64,000 nucleotides of DNA from Flavobacterium sp. ALJ2 (GCF_015594725.1 NZ_JADNRC010000004.1:62001-126000); one strand, 5' to 3'. Shown: positions 26,904 to 36,266, numbered from the stretch's first letter. A program made the numbers and translations. Notes: a model not told the origin generated them from the sequence alone.

Positions 26904-26990
26904 GTAGTCAGTTTTAAATCTAATAAGTCCAACAGCTCAAGAAGTCTAAATAATCCAATTCCCGATAGTTATCGGGACTAATTAATCCAA
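26904..26990. repeat. Word repeats and short palindrome before recO
   Basis: The spacer contains AATCTAATAAGTCCAA, AAGAAGTCTAAATAATCCAA and TTAATCCAA. Among them is the palindrome CCCGATAGTTATCGGG (26961-26976), 17 nt before the recO start. A variant palindrome lies before the AddA-like gene. Confidence 0.5.
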
Positions 26991-26992
26991 TT

Positions 26993-27706
26993 TTGCAAGT
27001 TAAAACCAAAGCAATTGTCATTTCGGCTATAAAATTCCAAGAAAAAAGCTTGATTGCCAAGTGTTTTACCCTTTCGCATGGATTGAAGACTTATTTTGTT
27101 AGAGATGCTTTTTCAACTCGTAAATCTAGTCAAAAAATCGCTTATTTCCAGCCGTTAACTATTCTTGAGATTGAAGCAGTACATAAAAATAAAGGTACAT
27201 TAGAAAACTTCAAGGAAATAAAAATAGGAATTCCTTTTCAAACCATTCATACTGACATTGTAAAAAGTACAATTGTAATGTTTCTGTCAGAGATTTTGCA
27301 TTACTCTATTCAGGAAGAAGAAAAGAATGAATCTCTTTTTGTTTTCTTAGAAACTGCTTTGTTTTGGTTGGATCAACATGATGAAATTACTAATTTTCAT
27401 CTGATCTTGATGCTAGAAACCACTAAATATTTAGGCTTTTATCCTGATGTTTCGGATGCTGATCTGCCATTTTTCGAAATGAACGAAGGTGTCTTTACTC
27501 TTTTTCATGGTCTAAGTGCATTAACAGAGCATGAAACTAATTTATTTAAGAAGCTCATTGACTTAAAGTTTGATAACGATCAAAAAGTATTCCATGTTAT
27601 TGAACGACAACTCCTTTTGAAAATCTTGATAGACTATTATAGCTTTCATTTGGATGGTTTTAAAAGGCCTAAATCACTAGAAGTTTTGAAAGAAATATTT
27701 TCTTAA
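26993..27706 (+). CDS. recO: DNA repair protein RecO
   Basis: RecO binds ssDNA, SSB and RecR and helps load RecA at gaps. The 237-residue product has the N-terminal OB fold (VKTKAIVISAIKFQEKSLIAKCF) and a helical C-terminal domain. The start is TTG: no ATG precedes the conserved VKTKAIV segment in frame, and homologues begin just there. The zinc-finger cysteines found in some RecO proteins are absent, as is common in this phylum. It follows porZ by about 100 bases on the same strand. Confidence 0.93.
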   Translation: MQVKTKAIVISAIKFQEKSLIAKCFTLSHGLKTYFVRDAFSTRKSSQKIAYFQPLTILEIEAVHKNKGTLENFKEIKIGIPFQTIHTDIVKSTIVMFLSEILHYSIQEEEKNESLFVFLETALFWLDQHDEITNFHLILMLETTKYLGFYPDVSDADLPFFEMNEGVFTLFHGLSALTEHETNLFKKLIDLKFDNDQKVFHVIERQLLLKILIDYYSFHLDGFKRPKSLEVLKEIFS

Positions 27707-27723
27707 AACCGAATCCTATTTTA

Positions 27724-27731
27724 TATATTTG
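27724..27731 (+). promoter_or_regulatory. -7 element TATATTTG of the propeller gene
   Basis: Exact TAnnTTTG match 18 bases after the recO stop and 99 bases before the next start codon. Confidence 0.5.
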
Positions 27732-27829
27732 CGCTGTTGTTTTTGTAAAATTTTGAAGATTCCAATCTTTTATAATCAATTTCAAGAACATTATTTATTC
27801 TTAACTATAAAATTTTAAAAAAAACTAAC

Positions 27830-29722
27830 ATGAAGAAAATTACTTTTTCGATTATTCTACTTTTATTAGTGAGTATTTCGGCTTTTTCCCAAAGGAAATA
27901 TGACGAAATAATCAATACAGACAATGCTGTACAGGACATGGTACAGAATGAAATTACAGGGATTGTAGTTTTTAAAGAAGGCGGAACTGTAAAAGGTTTA
28001 GACCCAGAAACGAAACAAATAGTTTGGACATTGACCAAAGATGATTTTGGGGCTATTTCTGCAGGAGATATTTTAAGTGATCCTGATTTCGGAAAAGTTT
28101 TTAAGGACAAAAGTGCTTTAACCAGCGTTGGGGGTAGTCCATATGTTGAGGCTTATATTAATAGTAAATATATAATCATTAATACCGATACAGGTAAGAT
28201 TGTATACAACTCTTCTAAAGAGTCTTTTTGGGTAACTCAATCAGATTTTATTCCTGAAACAGATGAGTATTTGCTTACTTTGAAAAAAGACGGAGATATG
28301 GCAATTGCTTTATTAGATATGAAAACAGGAGAGTTAAAATGGAATACAACTGTAGATAAAGCAAAATCATTATTTAGTTTTTCACTAAAAGAGTCTGCAA
28401 ACACGAATAAAGCAACGGTACACGGATCAGTAATTTATTATTTATTGTACGGGAAACTGTATTCATTTGACAGAAATTCAGGGAAATTAAAATGGAAAGC
28501 CGAAGAGGATTATTCAAGATTCTTTTTGACTCAAAATGATAAAAATATTGTAGTAGTAAACAGTAAAGGTTTGTTTGCAGCCAAAGAATATTTAAATGTT
28601 TTGAATACAGAAAACGGGAAAAGTATCTGGAAAGAATCTATTAAAACAAAACGTGTTGTTTATTTAGAAGACTGGGGTACAAAATTGTTAATTGCTCATT
28701 ATAGTGGTTTTAACTTTTTTGATTTAACTACAGGAGAAAAAGTTTGGAAAAAAGACGCTCGTGGAGATGGATTGAAAAGAGTAATCCCAATAGATCAAGA
28801 TTTCTTATATGTCGCAGAGAATGAAATGATGTTGATCAACAAAGACGGAGAAAAACTTTGGAAAAAATTTATTGAAATTTCAGATGACAAAGAAGATCCA
28901 ATTTATTACTTAGGAAAAGTAGGTGAAAAAGTAATGTATCTTACTGGAACTTACGGTAATATGGTTGATTATAAAACTGGAGTTAAACTTTGGAAACGTA
29001 ACATTGGTTTTGATAAAAAACGTCCAGTTTTGCCAACTTATGACGAAGCTACAAATTCGTACTTAGTATATAATGACGGAAAGTTATACAAATTTGATCC
29101 AAGTATTAAGGATAAACCAGAGCCATTTGCTAAAGTAAAAATCAAAAAAGAAAAAGAATTAAATAGTATCGAATTATTTCCTTGGGGAGTTGTGCTTTCA
29201 GGACCAGTTGAGGTAATGGGAGTTAATATGGATGGAACTATAAAATACCACCTTACTTATACACAGCCTGGTGAAGGAACAAGACGTTTGCTTAAAAGCG
29301 CTGCAATTGCAGGAAGTATTGGTTTAGGAGTTGGCTCGGCAGTAAGTGCCGTACAAGCTTCTGAGTTAACAATGACCTATCGTGATTCTAGCGGGAATAT
29401 GAGATCTACTGTTATTAAAGAAGAAGATAAATCAAAAATGAATCAGGCTAAGAATATGGCAGGGGCTTCTGCTGCTCTTGGTATCGTAGCGGCTAAATTT
29501 AATTCTCGTTTTAATGCAATGAAACAAAACAGAGATTTTTCTTATATTTTCGCAAAGGCAGATAGTGGAGAAAAAGTTTTAGTAAAAGTTAGTAAAGTAA
29601 ATGGGGTAGAAGTTGATAAAATTATTTTCAATAACACAAAACCAGTTTATGAAGTAGATCCTGCGACACAAAATATTTTTTATGTGTCTGATAAATCTAT
29701 TCAAATTTTTAATAAGAAATAA
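27830..29722 (+). CDS. PQQ-like beta-propeller protein
   Basis: A 630-residue secreted protein (signal peptide to AFSQ). Residues about 40-460 hold repeated PQQ/quinoprotein-type blades, visible as the recurring motifs TKQIVWTL, TGELKWNT, SGKLKWKAEED, NGKSIWKE, TGEKVWKK and TGVKLWKR. Unusually, a glycine-rich hydrophobic segment follows at about 485-505 (IAGSIGLGVGSAVSAV), and a second one near 545-560 (GASAALGIVAAKF). The last 50 residues return to propeller-like strands. There is no sign of PQQ-dependent dehydrogenase residues, so a binding or structural role is more likely. The function is unknown. Confidence 0.82.
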   Translation: MKKITFSIILLLLVSISAFSQRKYDEIINTDNAVQDMVQNEITGIVVFKEGGTVKGLDPETKQIVWTLTKDDFGAISAGDILSDPDFGKVFKDKSALTSVGGSPYVEAYINSKYIIINTDTGKIVYNSSKESFWVTQSDFIPETDEYLLTLKKDGDMAIALLDMKTGELKWNTTVDKAKSLFSFSLKESANTNKATVHGSVIYYLLYGKLYSFDRNSGKLKWKAEEDYSRFFLTQNDKNIVVVNSKGLFAAKEYLNVLNTENGKSIWKESIKTKRVVYLEDWGTKLLIAHYSGFNFFDLTTGEKVWKKDARGDGLKRVIPIDQDFLYVAENEMMLINKDGEKLWKKFIEISDDKEDPIYYLGKVGEKVMYLTGTYGNMVDYKTGVKLWKRNIGFDKKRPVLPTYDEATNSYLVYNDGKLYKFDPSIKDKPEPFAKVKIKKEKELNSIELFPWGVVLSGPVEVMGVNMDGTIKYHLTYTQPGEGTRRLLKSAAIAGSIGLGVGSAVSAVQASELTMTYRDSSGNMRSTVIKEEDKSKMNQAKNMAGASAALGIVAAKFNSRFNAMKQNRDFSYIFAKADSGEKVLVKVSKVNGVEVDKIIFNNTKPVYEVDPATQNIFYVSDKSIQIFNKK

Positions 29723-29729
29723 AAATCTT

Positions 29730-29760
29730 AAAGCCATCAGGATTTACTACTGATGGCTTT
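29730..29760 (+). terminator. Terminator after the propeller gene
   Basis: Stem AAAGCCATCAG / CTGATGGCTTT with a 9-nt loop, followed by a T-run to 29766. The run ends 5 bases before the next start codon. Confidence 0.88.
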
Positions 29761-29770
29761 TTTTTTGCCT

Positions 29771-31687
29771 ATGAAAAATATAGTATTCTTAGCTGCTTTG
29801 CTTGTAATTGGTTCAATTCAGGCACAAGAAAAAATAAGTTCAAAAAAAAAGAAATTTTACATACCTGTAATTAAATATTCGGAATTTCCTGTTCTTGATA
29901 ATGTGTTAACACAAACCACTTTTTATCAAATGGATAAACAGTTAATACAAGAAGAGCCTATATTGAAGAAAAATTACTTTAATATAGAAGGATTTATAAA
30001 AGATCCTGTAAACGGAAAACTGAAAATTTATTTAACCGTTGAACTACCACAATATAAGGCAACAAAAATCGACAGTACATTTGATAAAAAGAATGGCTGG
30101 ATGTTTCAGGCTTTTTCTAATTATAGTGTAAAGATAAAAATGGAAGCTAAATGTGCTGATAAACTTCTGTTAACCCAAGATTTTAATACTGTAGAATCCT
30201 ATTTACTTGCATTTGGCTCTAAAAAAGACAATTTGCGAGCTGCTATAGAAATGAATAATAAAAAAATTGTAGAAGCAGAGAAAGACGGGAATTTTACTGT
30301 TGCAGAATTAGGATTAGATAGAGTAATTTACAGTTCTGTTGAATCCATACAAAGATATCTTAATTACAAATTAAGGTATAAAACAGGTGAGGATAAAATA
30401 AAGTTTGAATTTGTAACTTCTAAAGGACATTCTGAATACAATCAGATACTGGCATTTGAGAACGAAATTACAGCTCAAATAGCAAAAGTAACATTAGAAA
30501 AAGGATTAGATGAGAAATTGCTAACGCCACATTTGCAATATCTGGAAAGCTTATTGGTTAAATATCCGCCTTCACCCGCTAATGAAAACATACGATTTAT
30601 TGTAACAAACAATTTAGCCGAAACTTATTTTTTACTTGAAAATAAAGAAAAAACGTTAATGTATGCTAATTTACTTATTGAGAATGACAAGCAAGATTCC
30701 AGAGGAGCTTCTATCGTTAAAAGCGTAAATAATGCTTATTTTGCTGATAAAAAAATAAGATGTCACACGACTCGTTTTGCAGATCTTAAAAAATTAGGTC
30801 TTAAAATTGCCGAAGAAAAAGAAGAGAAAAGACTAGCTTTTTTTGAAAAAATAGAGCAACAAGATGCGGCATGGGAAATCGAAAAATTGAACCGCGAAAC
30901 ATATTTAGAAAAGGCAAAAACGCAAAGGTTTAATTTGCTTGATTCTATACCGTATCAGCTAAACGCTAATTTATTGGCCAAGGTTGTGGATAATTTAGGC
31001 GGAAGTCAGGCTTTGAAAAAAATAGAAAAAGCACATTTTCTCTCTAAACTTTCTATAGAAGGAAATAACGTGCCTCAAACAGAAGAAAAATGGGCAACTA
31101 CATCAAATTATCTTTTGAAGAAAAAAATGCCTGAAACCTATTATGAAATTATAAATGGAGCCGAAGCATGGAGTCATGATGATCGTGAAAGAGGTGTTAA
31201 TGCAAAATGGGCAAAGTTATCAACTTATGATTATAGTAATTTATCTAAGAATGTTGATTTGATCAATTTTCTGACAGATTTAAGGCTTGATTTATGGAAT
31301 AATTTTGAGGTTTTACAAGATGAAATGTATGAAGGAAGATTATGTTATCATCTAAATTATTTTGAGAAAACATTAAGTACAGGAAACAGAACAATTCCTA
31401 AAACAGATTATCATGTTTTTATTGACAAAGAGAATTTTAATATAGTTTCAACCGAAAAAACAGAATTTGACAATGGTAACAAAAGCTTTTTTGAAAGAAG
31501 ACTTTATGGAGATTATCGTCCAGTAGCTGCATTAAATTCAGGAAAAATTCCTTATAAAATTAACTATGAAATCGAAGATTTTAATGGTGAAACACTTTAT
31601 CAGGAAGTTCGTGAAAAAATAGAAATAAACCCAGTTTTTGGAAATAGAATTTTTATGAAAGAAGTCTATTTCGGAGGATTTAAATAG
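29771..31687 (+). CDS. Secreted protein with LolA-like C-terminal domain
   Basis: The chosen ATG (29771) follows the terminator T-run and gives a clean signal peptide (MKNIVFLAALLVIGSIQAQ). An earlier in-frame ATG at 29753 lies inside the terminator stem. The product has 638 residues. The middle (about 130-380) is helical and TPR-like with many charged residues. The C-terminal 230 residues, beginning LLAKVVDNLGGSQALKKIEKA and running to the end, resemble the LolA/outer-membrane lipoprotein-sorting fold seen in many Bacteroidota proteins. The function is unknown. The start so close to the upstream terminator suggests read-through or a promoter inside the preceding gene. Confidence 0.75.
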   Translation: MKNIVFLAALLVIGSIQAQEKISSKKKKFYIPVIKYSEFPVLDNVLTQTTFYQMDKQLIQEEPILKKNYFNIEGFIKDPVNGKLKIYLTVELPQYKATKIDSTFDKKNGWMFQAFSNYSVKIKMEAKCADKLLLTQDFNTVESYLLAFGSKKDNLRAAIEMNNKKIVEAEKDGNFTVAELGLDRVIYSSVESIQRYLNYKLRYKTGEDKIKFEFVTSKGHSEYNQILAFENEITAQIAKVTLEKGLDEKLLTPHLQYLESLLVKYPPSPANENIRFIVTNNLAETYFLLENKEKTLMYANLLIENDKQDSRGASIVKSVNNAYFADKKIRCHTTRFADLKKLGLKIAEEKEEKRLAFFEKIEQQDAAWEIEKLNRETYLEKAKTQRFNLLDSIPYQLNANLLAKVVDNLGGSQALKKIEKAHFLSKLSIEGNNVPQTEEKWATTSNYLLKKKMPETYYEIINGAEAWSHDDRERGVNAKWAKLSTYDYSNLSKNVDLINFLTDLRLDLWNNFEVLQDEMYEGRLCYHLNYFEKTLSTGNRTIPKTDYHVFIDKENFNIVSTEKTEFDNGNKSFFERRLYGDYRPVAALNSGKIPYKINYEIEDFNGETLYQEVREKIEINPVFGNRIFMKEVYFGGFK

Positions 31688-31699
31688 TCTTCAATTATT

Positions 31700-31794
31700 G
31701 TACAGAAAAAGAACTAGAATTGATTGGTTTCGGTATTATTGACTCAAAATATTGAGATTAATAGCAGAAACTAATCAATTCTTTTGTTTTTGTA
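31700..31794. repeat. Nested imperfect palindrome upstream of ileS
   Basis: Outer arms AGAATTGATTGGTTTC / GAAACTAATCAATTCT (31716-31731 / 31767-31782) match in 15 of 16 positions. Matching flanks extend the stem outwards. An inner CTCAA/TTGAG hairpin sits in the loop. Confidence 0.6.
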
Positions 31795-31858
31795 TTTATT
31801 GTCTCAACAAATGTTTGTGAAATTTCAATAAAGTGATGGACAATAATCCAAAATTCCT

Positions 31859-31866
31859 TACTTTCG
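31859..31866 (+). promoter_or_regulatory. Candidate -7 element TACTTTCG of ileS
   Basis: One mismatch to TAnnTTTG, 25 bases upstream of the ileS start. If used, the palindrome upstream would not be in the transcript. Confidence 0.4.
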
Positions 31867-31890
31867 CACCTCGTTTAAGAAAAGAATAAA

Positions 31891-34800
31891 ATGAGCACAA
31901 AATTTACTGAATACAAAGGACTTGACTTGCCAACAGTAGCGTCAGAAGTACTTGATTTTTGGAAGAAAGAAAATATATTTGAAAAGAGTGTAACTACTCG
32001 CGAAGGTGCCGAGCCTTTCGTGTTTTTTGAAGGTCCCCCTTCAGCAAACGGATTGCCAGGAATTCACCACGTGATGGCACGTGCGATTAAAGATATTTTT
32101 TGCAGATATAAAACTCAAAAAGGTTTTCAGGTAAAAAGGAAAGCGGGTTGGGATACACACGGATTACCTGTAGAATTAGGTACCGAAAAAGAACTAGGAA
32201 TCACAAAAGAAGATATTGGTAAAACAATTTCTATCGAAGAATATAACGAAGCGTGTAAAAAAACCGTAATGCGTTATACCGACGTATGGAATGACCTGAC
32301 CGAAAAAATGGGATATTGGGTAGATATGGAAGATCCATATGTAACTTATAAACCAAAGTACATGGAGTCAGTTTGGTGGCTTTTAAAACAAATCTATGAT
32401 AAAGGTTTGATGTATAAAGGTTATACTATACAACCATATTCTCCAAAAGCAGGAACAGGATTGTCTTCGCACGAAGTAAACCAACCTGGAAGTTATAGGG
32501 ATGTTACCGACACAACAGTTGTAGCACAATTTAAAGCACTAAACGAGACATTACCAAGTTTTCTTCAAGGATTTGGTGATATTCACATTTTGGCTTGGAC
32601 AACAACGCCTTGGACATTGCCATCGAATACTGCTTTGACCGTTGGGCCAAAAATTGATTACGTTCTGGTTAAAACATTCAATCAATACACGTTTGAACCA
32701 ATCTGTGTTATTTTAGCTAAGAATTTAGTTGGAAAACAATTTAGTAAAGGTTTCTTCGAAAGTAATGATGTTGCAGATTTTGAAAATTTCAAAAGTGGAG
32801 ATAAGAAGATTCCATATCAAATCTTAACCGAATCAAAAGGGATAGATTTAGTAGGTATTCTTTACGAACAATTGTTGCCATTTGTGCTACCATATCAAAA
32901 CCCAGAGAATGCTTTTAGAGTAATTTCGGGAGATTTTGTAACTACCGAAGACGGAACAGGAATTGTACATACAGCACCTACATTTGGAGCAGATGATGCT
33001 AAAGTAGCCAAAGAAGCTAAGCCAGAAGTTCCGCCAATGTTAGTATTGGACGAAAATGGAAACCCAGTTCCTTTAGTTGATTTACAAGGAAAATTCACTT
33101 CGCATGTAGGTGAATATGCTGGTAAATATGTAAAAAATGAATATTATGACGAAGGTACAGCGCCAGAACGTTCTGTAGATGTTGAAATAGCGATTCGTCT
33201 TAAAGAAGAAAACAAAGCATTTAAGGTTGAGAAGTATGTGCACAGTTATCCACATAGCTGGAGAACAGATGAACCTTTATTATATTATCCTCTTGATTCT
33301 TGGTTTATAAAAATCACAGATGTAAGAGATAAAATGTTTGATCTTAACGAAACAATCAACTGGAAGCCAAAAGCAACAGGAGAAGGTCGTTTTGGAAATT
33401 GGTTGAAAAATGCTAACGATTGGAATTTATCGCGTTCACGTTATTGGGGAATACCATTACCAATTTGGAGAACAGAAGATAAACAAGAAGAAGTTCTTAT
33501 TGGTTCAGTAGAAGAACTGTATAATGAAATCGAAAAATCAATAACAGCAGGTTTTCAAAAAGAAAATCCGTTCAAAGGTTTTGAAATCGGAAATATGAGC
33601 GAAAGCAATTACGATTTAATCGATTTACATAAAAACATAGTAGATAAGATTACTTTGGTTTCTGCAACAGGAAAACCAATGCAACGTGAAGCCGACTTAA
33701 TTGATGTTTGGTTTGATTCTGGAGCGATGCCTTATGCACAATGGCATTATCCTTTCGAAAATAAAGATAAAATAGATGGAAATAAAGATTTTCCAGCCGA
33801 TTTTATTGCCGAAGGAGTAGACCAAACACGTGGATGGTTTTATACATTACATGCAATTGGAACATTGGTTTTTGATAAAGTAGCCTATAAAAATGTTGTT
33901 TCAAACGGATTGGTTTTGGATAAAAATGGACAAAAAATGTCTAAACGTTTGGGGAATGCAACAGATCCATTTAAAACATTAGAAGAGTTTGGTCCAGATG
34001 CAACGCGTTGGTATATGATTTCGAATGCAAATCCTTGGGATAATTTGAAATTTGATATAGAAGGAATTGCTGAGGTTCGTCGTAAGTTCTTTGGAACATT
34101 ATACAATACTTATTCATTCTTTTCATTGTATGCAAACATCGATGGATTTAAATATGCTGAAGCAGAAATTCCGTTAAACGAAAGACCAGAAATTGATCAA
34201 TGGATTATTTCTGAGTTAAATACGCTTATCAAAGAGGTTGATGGTTTTTATGCTGATTATGAACCAACAAGAGCTGCTCGTGCAATTTCAGACTTTGTAC
34301 AAGAGAATTTAAGCAATTGGTACGTTCGTTTGTGTCGTCGTCGTTTTTGGAAAGGAGAGTACGCACAGGATAAAATAGCGGCATATCAGACACTTTATAC
34401 GTGTTTGTTAACAATAAGTAAACTAAGTGCTCCGATTGCTCCATTCTTTATGGATAAGCTTTACAGAGACTTAACAACTTCAACGCAGTCAGAAAATTAC
34501 GGTAGTGTACATTTGGCAGAGTTTCCAAAATACGTTGAAAACTTTGTTAATAAAATGTTAGAGAGTAAAATGCAGAAGGCGCAAATTATCTCATCACTTG
34601 TTTTATCACTTCGTAAGAAAGAAATGATTAAGGTGCGTCAACCATTGCAAAAGGTAATGATACCAGTACTTGACGATAATCAGCGTAGTGAAATTGAGGC
34701 AGTTTCTGAGCTGGTAAAAGCAGAGGTTAATGTGAAAGAAATCGTTCTTTTAGATGATGCTTCGGGGATTCTGGTAAAGCAAATTAAGCCTAATTTTAAA

Positions 34801-35292
34801 GCATTGGGTCCACGATTTGGAAAAGATATGGGATTGATTTCCAAAGAGATACAGTCTTTTACTGCAGAACAAATTAGTCAGTTAGACAAGGAAGGTTCGT
34901 TAGGTGTTGTTATTGCTGGAAATAGTGTAACTTTATCATTAGAAGATGTCGAAATAACGTCACAAGATATCGAAGGTTGGTTGGTTGCAAATTCAAACGG
35001 AATAACAGTTGCGCTTGATATTACAATCACGGAAGAATTGAAAAATGAGGGTATCGCAAGAGAATTGGTAAATAGAATTCAAAATATCCGTAAAGATTCT
35101 GGATTCGAAGTAACCGATAAAATAAAGGTACAAATAAAAAGAAATGGTATATTAGAAAATGCGATTCTTAAAAACGAAGACTATATTAAGTCTGAGACAT
35201 TAACATATAGCTTAGTTTTCTTAGACGAATTAGAAAGCGGCATAGAAATTGAGTTTGATGATATAAAAACAATGATATTAATTTCAAAATAA
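31891..35292 (+). CDS. ileS: Isoleucyl-tRNA synthetase
   Basis: A class I aminoacyl-tRNA synthetase that charges tRNA-Ile and edits valine. The HIGH motif appears as PSANGLPGIHH (about 50-60), GWDTHGLPVE follows, and the KMSKR loop is at about 681 (GQKMSKRLGN). The large CP1 editing domain lies between them (WTTTPWTLPSNTAL). At 1133 residues it is long, like the second, eukaryote-like IleRS type, which often has lower mupirocin sensitivity; that resistance is an inference from type. The C-terminus lacks the zinc-binding cysteines of the shorter type. It leads an ileS, TraR/DksA unit with 7 bases between the genes. Confidence 0.97.
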   Translation: MSTKFTEYKGLDLPTVASEVLDFWKKENIFEKSVTTREGAEPFVFFEGPPSANGLPGIHHVMARAIKDIFCRYKTQKGFQVKRKAGWDTHGLPVELGTEKELGITKEDIGKTISIEEYNEACKKTVMRYTDVWNDLTEKMGYWVDMEDPYVTYKPKYMESVWWLLKQIYDKGLMYKGYTIQPYSPKAGTGLSSHEVNQPGSYRDVTDTTVVAQFKALNETLPSFLQGFGDIHILAWTTTPWTLPSNTALTVGPKIDYVLVKTFNQYTFEPICVILAKNLVGKQFSKGFFESNDVADFENFKSGDKKIPYQILTESKGIDLVGILYEQLLPFVLPYQNPENAFRVISGDFVTTEDGTGIVHTAPTFGADDAKVAKEAKPEVPPMLVLDENGNPVPLVDLQGKFTSHVGEYAGKYVKNEYYDEGTAPERSVDVEIAIRLKEENKAFKVEKYVHSYPHSWRTDEPLLYYPLDSWFIKITDVRDKMFDLNETINWKPKATGEGRFGNWLKNANDWNLSRSRYWGIPLPIWRTEDKQEEVLIGSVEELYNEIEKSITAGFQKENPFKGFEIGNMSESNYDLIDLHKNIVDKITLVSATGKPMQREADLIDVWFDSGAMPYAQWHYPFENKDKIDGNKDFPADFIAEGVDQTRGWFYTLHAIGTLVFDKVAYKNVVSNGLVLDKNGQKMSKRLGNATDPFKTLEEFGPDATRWYMISNANPWDNLKFDIEGIAEVRRKFFGTLYNTYSFFSLYANIDGFKYAEAEIPLNERPEIDQWIISELNTLIKEVDGFYADYEPTRAARAISDFVQENLSNWYVRLCRRRFWKGEYAQDKIAAYQTLYTCLLTISKLSAPIAPFFMDKLYRDLTTSTQSENYGSVHLAEFPKYVENFVNKMLESKMQKAQIISSLVLSLRKKEMIKVRQPLQKVMIPVLDDNQRSEIEAVSELVKAEVNVKEIVLLDDASGILVKQIKPNFKALGPRFGKDMGLISKEIQSFTAEQISQLDKEGSLGVVIAGNSVTLSLEDVEITSQDIEGWLVANSNGITVALDITITEELKNEGIARELVNRIQNIRKDSGFEVTDKIKVQIKRNGILENAILKNEDYIKSETLTYSLVFLDELESGIEIEFDDIKTMILISK

Positions 35293-35299
35293 ATACAAG

Positions 35300-35680
35300 A
35301 TGGTAGATGAAATTACAAGATACTCTGACGCTGATCTAGCGGAATTTAAAGAGATCATTTTGGGTAAAATACAAAAAGCGCAAGCAGATTTAGACTTGAT
35401 TAAAAGCGCTTATATGAATGATTTAAATAACGGTACAGATGACACATCTCCAACATTTAAAGCGTTTGAAGAAGGAAGCGAAACGATGTCCAAAGAAGCG
35501 AATTCACAGTTAGCTATTAGACAAGAAAAGTTTATTCGAGATTTAAAGAATGCGCTATTCCGTGTAGAAAATAAAACATACGGTGTGTGTAAAGTAACAG
35601 GGAAATTAATCGGGAAAGAAAGATTAAAAATTGTTCCTCACGCTACAATGAGTATTGAAGCTAAAAATTTGCAACGATAA
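35300..35680 (+). CDS. TraR/DksA-like protein with degenerate zinc site
   Basis: A 126-residue DksA/TraR-family protein that should enter the RNA-polymerase secondary channel and modulate initiation. Residues 10-90 form the coiled coil. The C-terminal globular motif is recognisable (YGVCKVTGKLIGKERLKIVP), but only Cys97 of the usual four zinc ligands remains; the others read Thr100, Ser118 and Ala121. Zinc-independent DksA variants exist, so it may still fold. It starts 7 bases after ileS and is surely co-transcribed with it. In many relatives lspA follows directly; here other genes intervene. Confidence 0.88.
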   Translation: MVDEITRYSDADLAEFKEIILGKIQKAQADLDLIKSAYMNDLNNGTDDTSPTFKAFEEGSETMSKEANSQLAIRQEKFIRDLKNALFRVENKTYGVCKVTGKLIGKERLKIVPHATMSIEAKNLQR

Positions 35681-35698
35681 TTTTTAAATAAATCAAAG

Positions 35699-35717
35699 CG
35701 CTCCTAATTAAGGGGCG
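35699..35717 (+). terminator. Terminator of the ileS unit
   Basis: Stem CGCTCC / GGGGCG with one G-T pair and a 6-nt loop, then a run of nine T. Confidence 0.8.
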
Positions 35718-35806
35718 TTTTTTTTTGCAATAAATTTAAGAAGTAAGTTGATTTAAAAAAAGACTGTTAATTTGGGACTTTGAGATTTTTATTGGGATTA
35801 ATCAAT

Positions 35807-35844
35807 TTAATTAAAACTGTCTGCTGAAAGACAGTTTTAATTAA
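35807..35844 (-). terminator. Terminator of the Roadblock gene pair
   Basis: A perfect 16-bp stem (35807-35822 / 35829-35844) with a 6-nt loop, 15 bases after the last minus-strand stop. The base of the stem is AATTAA-rich on both strands. Confidence 0.82.
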
Positions 35845-35858
35845 AGAAGATGTTATTG

Positions 35859-36239
35859 CTAAGCTAGATTTTTCTCTAACTCTAATTTGTGTTTTCTTAA
35901 AACAGCTCTTGTCATTCCTAGATTTGCTTTAGTTGAGTCTGCAGCAAGATAGATCATGAATTTTTTGTTTGGAGAAATATCGATAATGTGAATCTGATTA
36001 GAAAGTGTAATCAAAATATCTTCGATGTCCTGGTTTAGATTTAAAGCTTTTACGGCACTCAATTTTGCTTTTACTACTTCGAGGTTATAAGCAGCTGCCA
36101 GTTCAGGGTCAAAGCCTGGGTCTATTGTTAAGTTTCCAAAGCTTAATCCTGATTCAATTTCGGTTACAGCTACAGCTATAAAGCCATTTACATTGGTTTT
36201 CATGTCATTTAAAAACACATTTAAGAAGTCATTACTCAT
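35859..36239 (-). CDS. Roadblock/LC7-like protein 2
   Basis: A 126-residue cytoplasmic protein whose order of helix and strand segments fits a Roadblock/LC7 (longin-like) fold. The pieces are a start helix (FLNVFLNDMKTNVNGF), the strand pair IAVAVTEIESGLSFGNLTI, a long middle helix (AYNLEVVKAKLSAVKAL), strands ILITLSNQIHIIDISP and KFMIYLAADS, and a final helix (NLGMTRAVLRKHKLEL). Such proteins act as partners or GTPase-activating proteins for small Ras-like GTPases, as MglB does for MglA. No GTPase gene is nearby. It follows the other Roadblock gene by 27 bases. Confidence 0.65.
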   Translation of the reverse strand: MSNDFLNVFLNDMKTNVNGFIAVAVTEIESGLSFGNLTIDPGFDPELAAAYNLEVVKAKLSAVKALNLNQDIEDILITLSNQIHIIDISPNKKFMIYLAADSTKANLGMTRAVLRKHKLELEKNLA

Positions 36240-36266
36240 AATTTTCGGGGGTTTATTGGTTATTAA

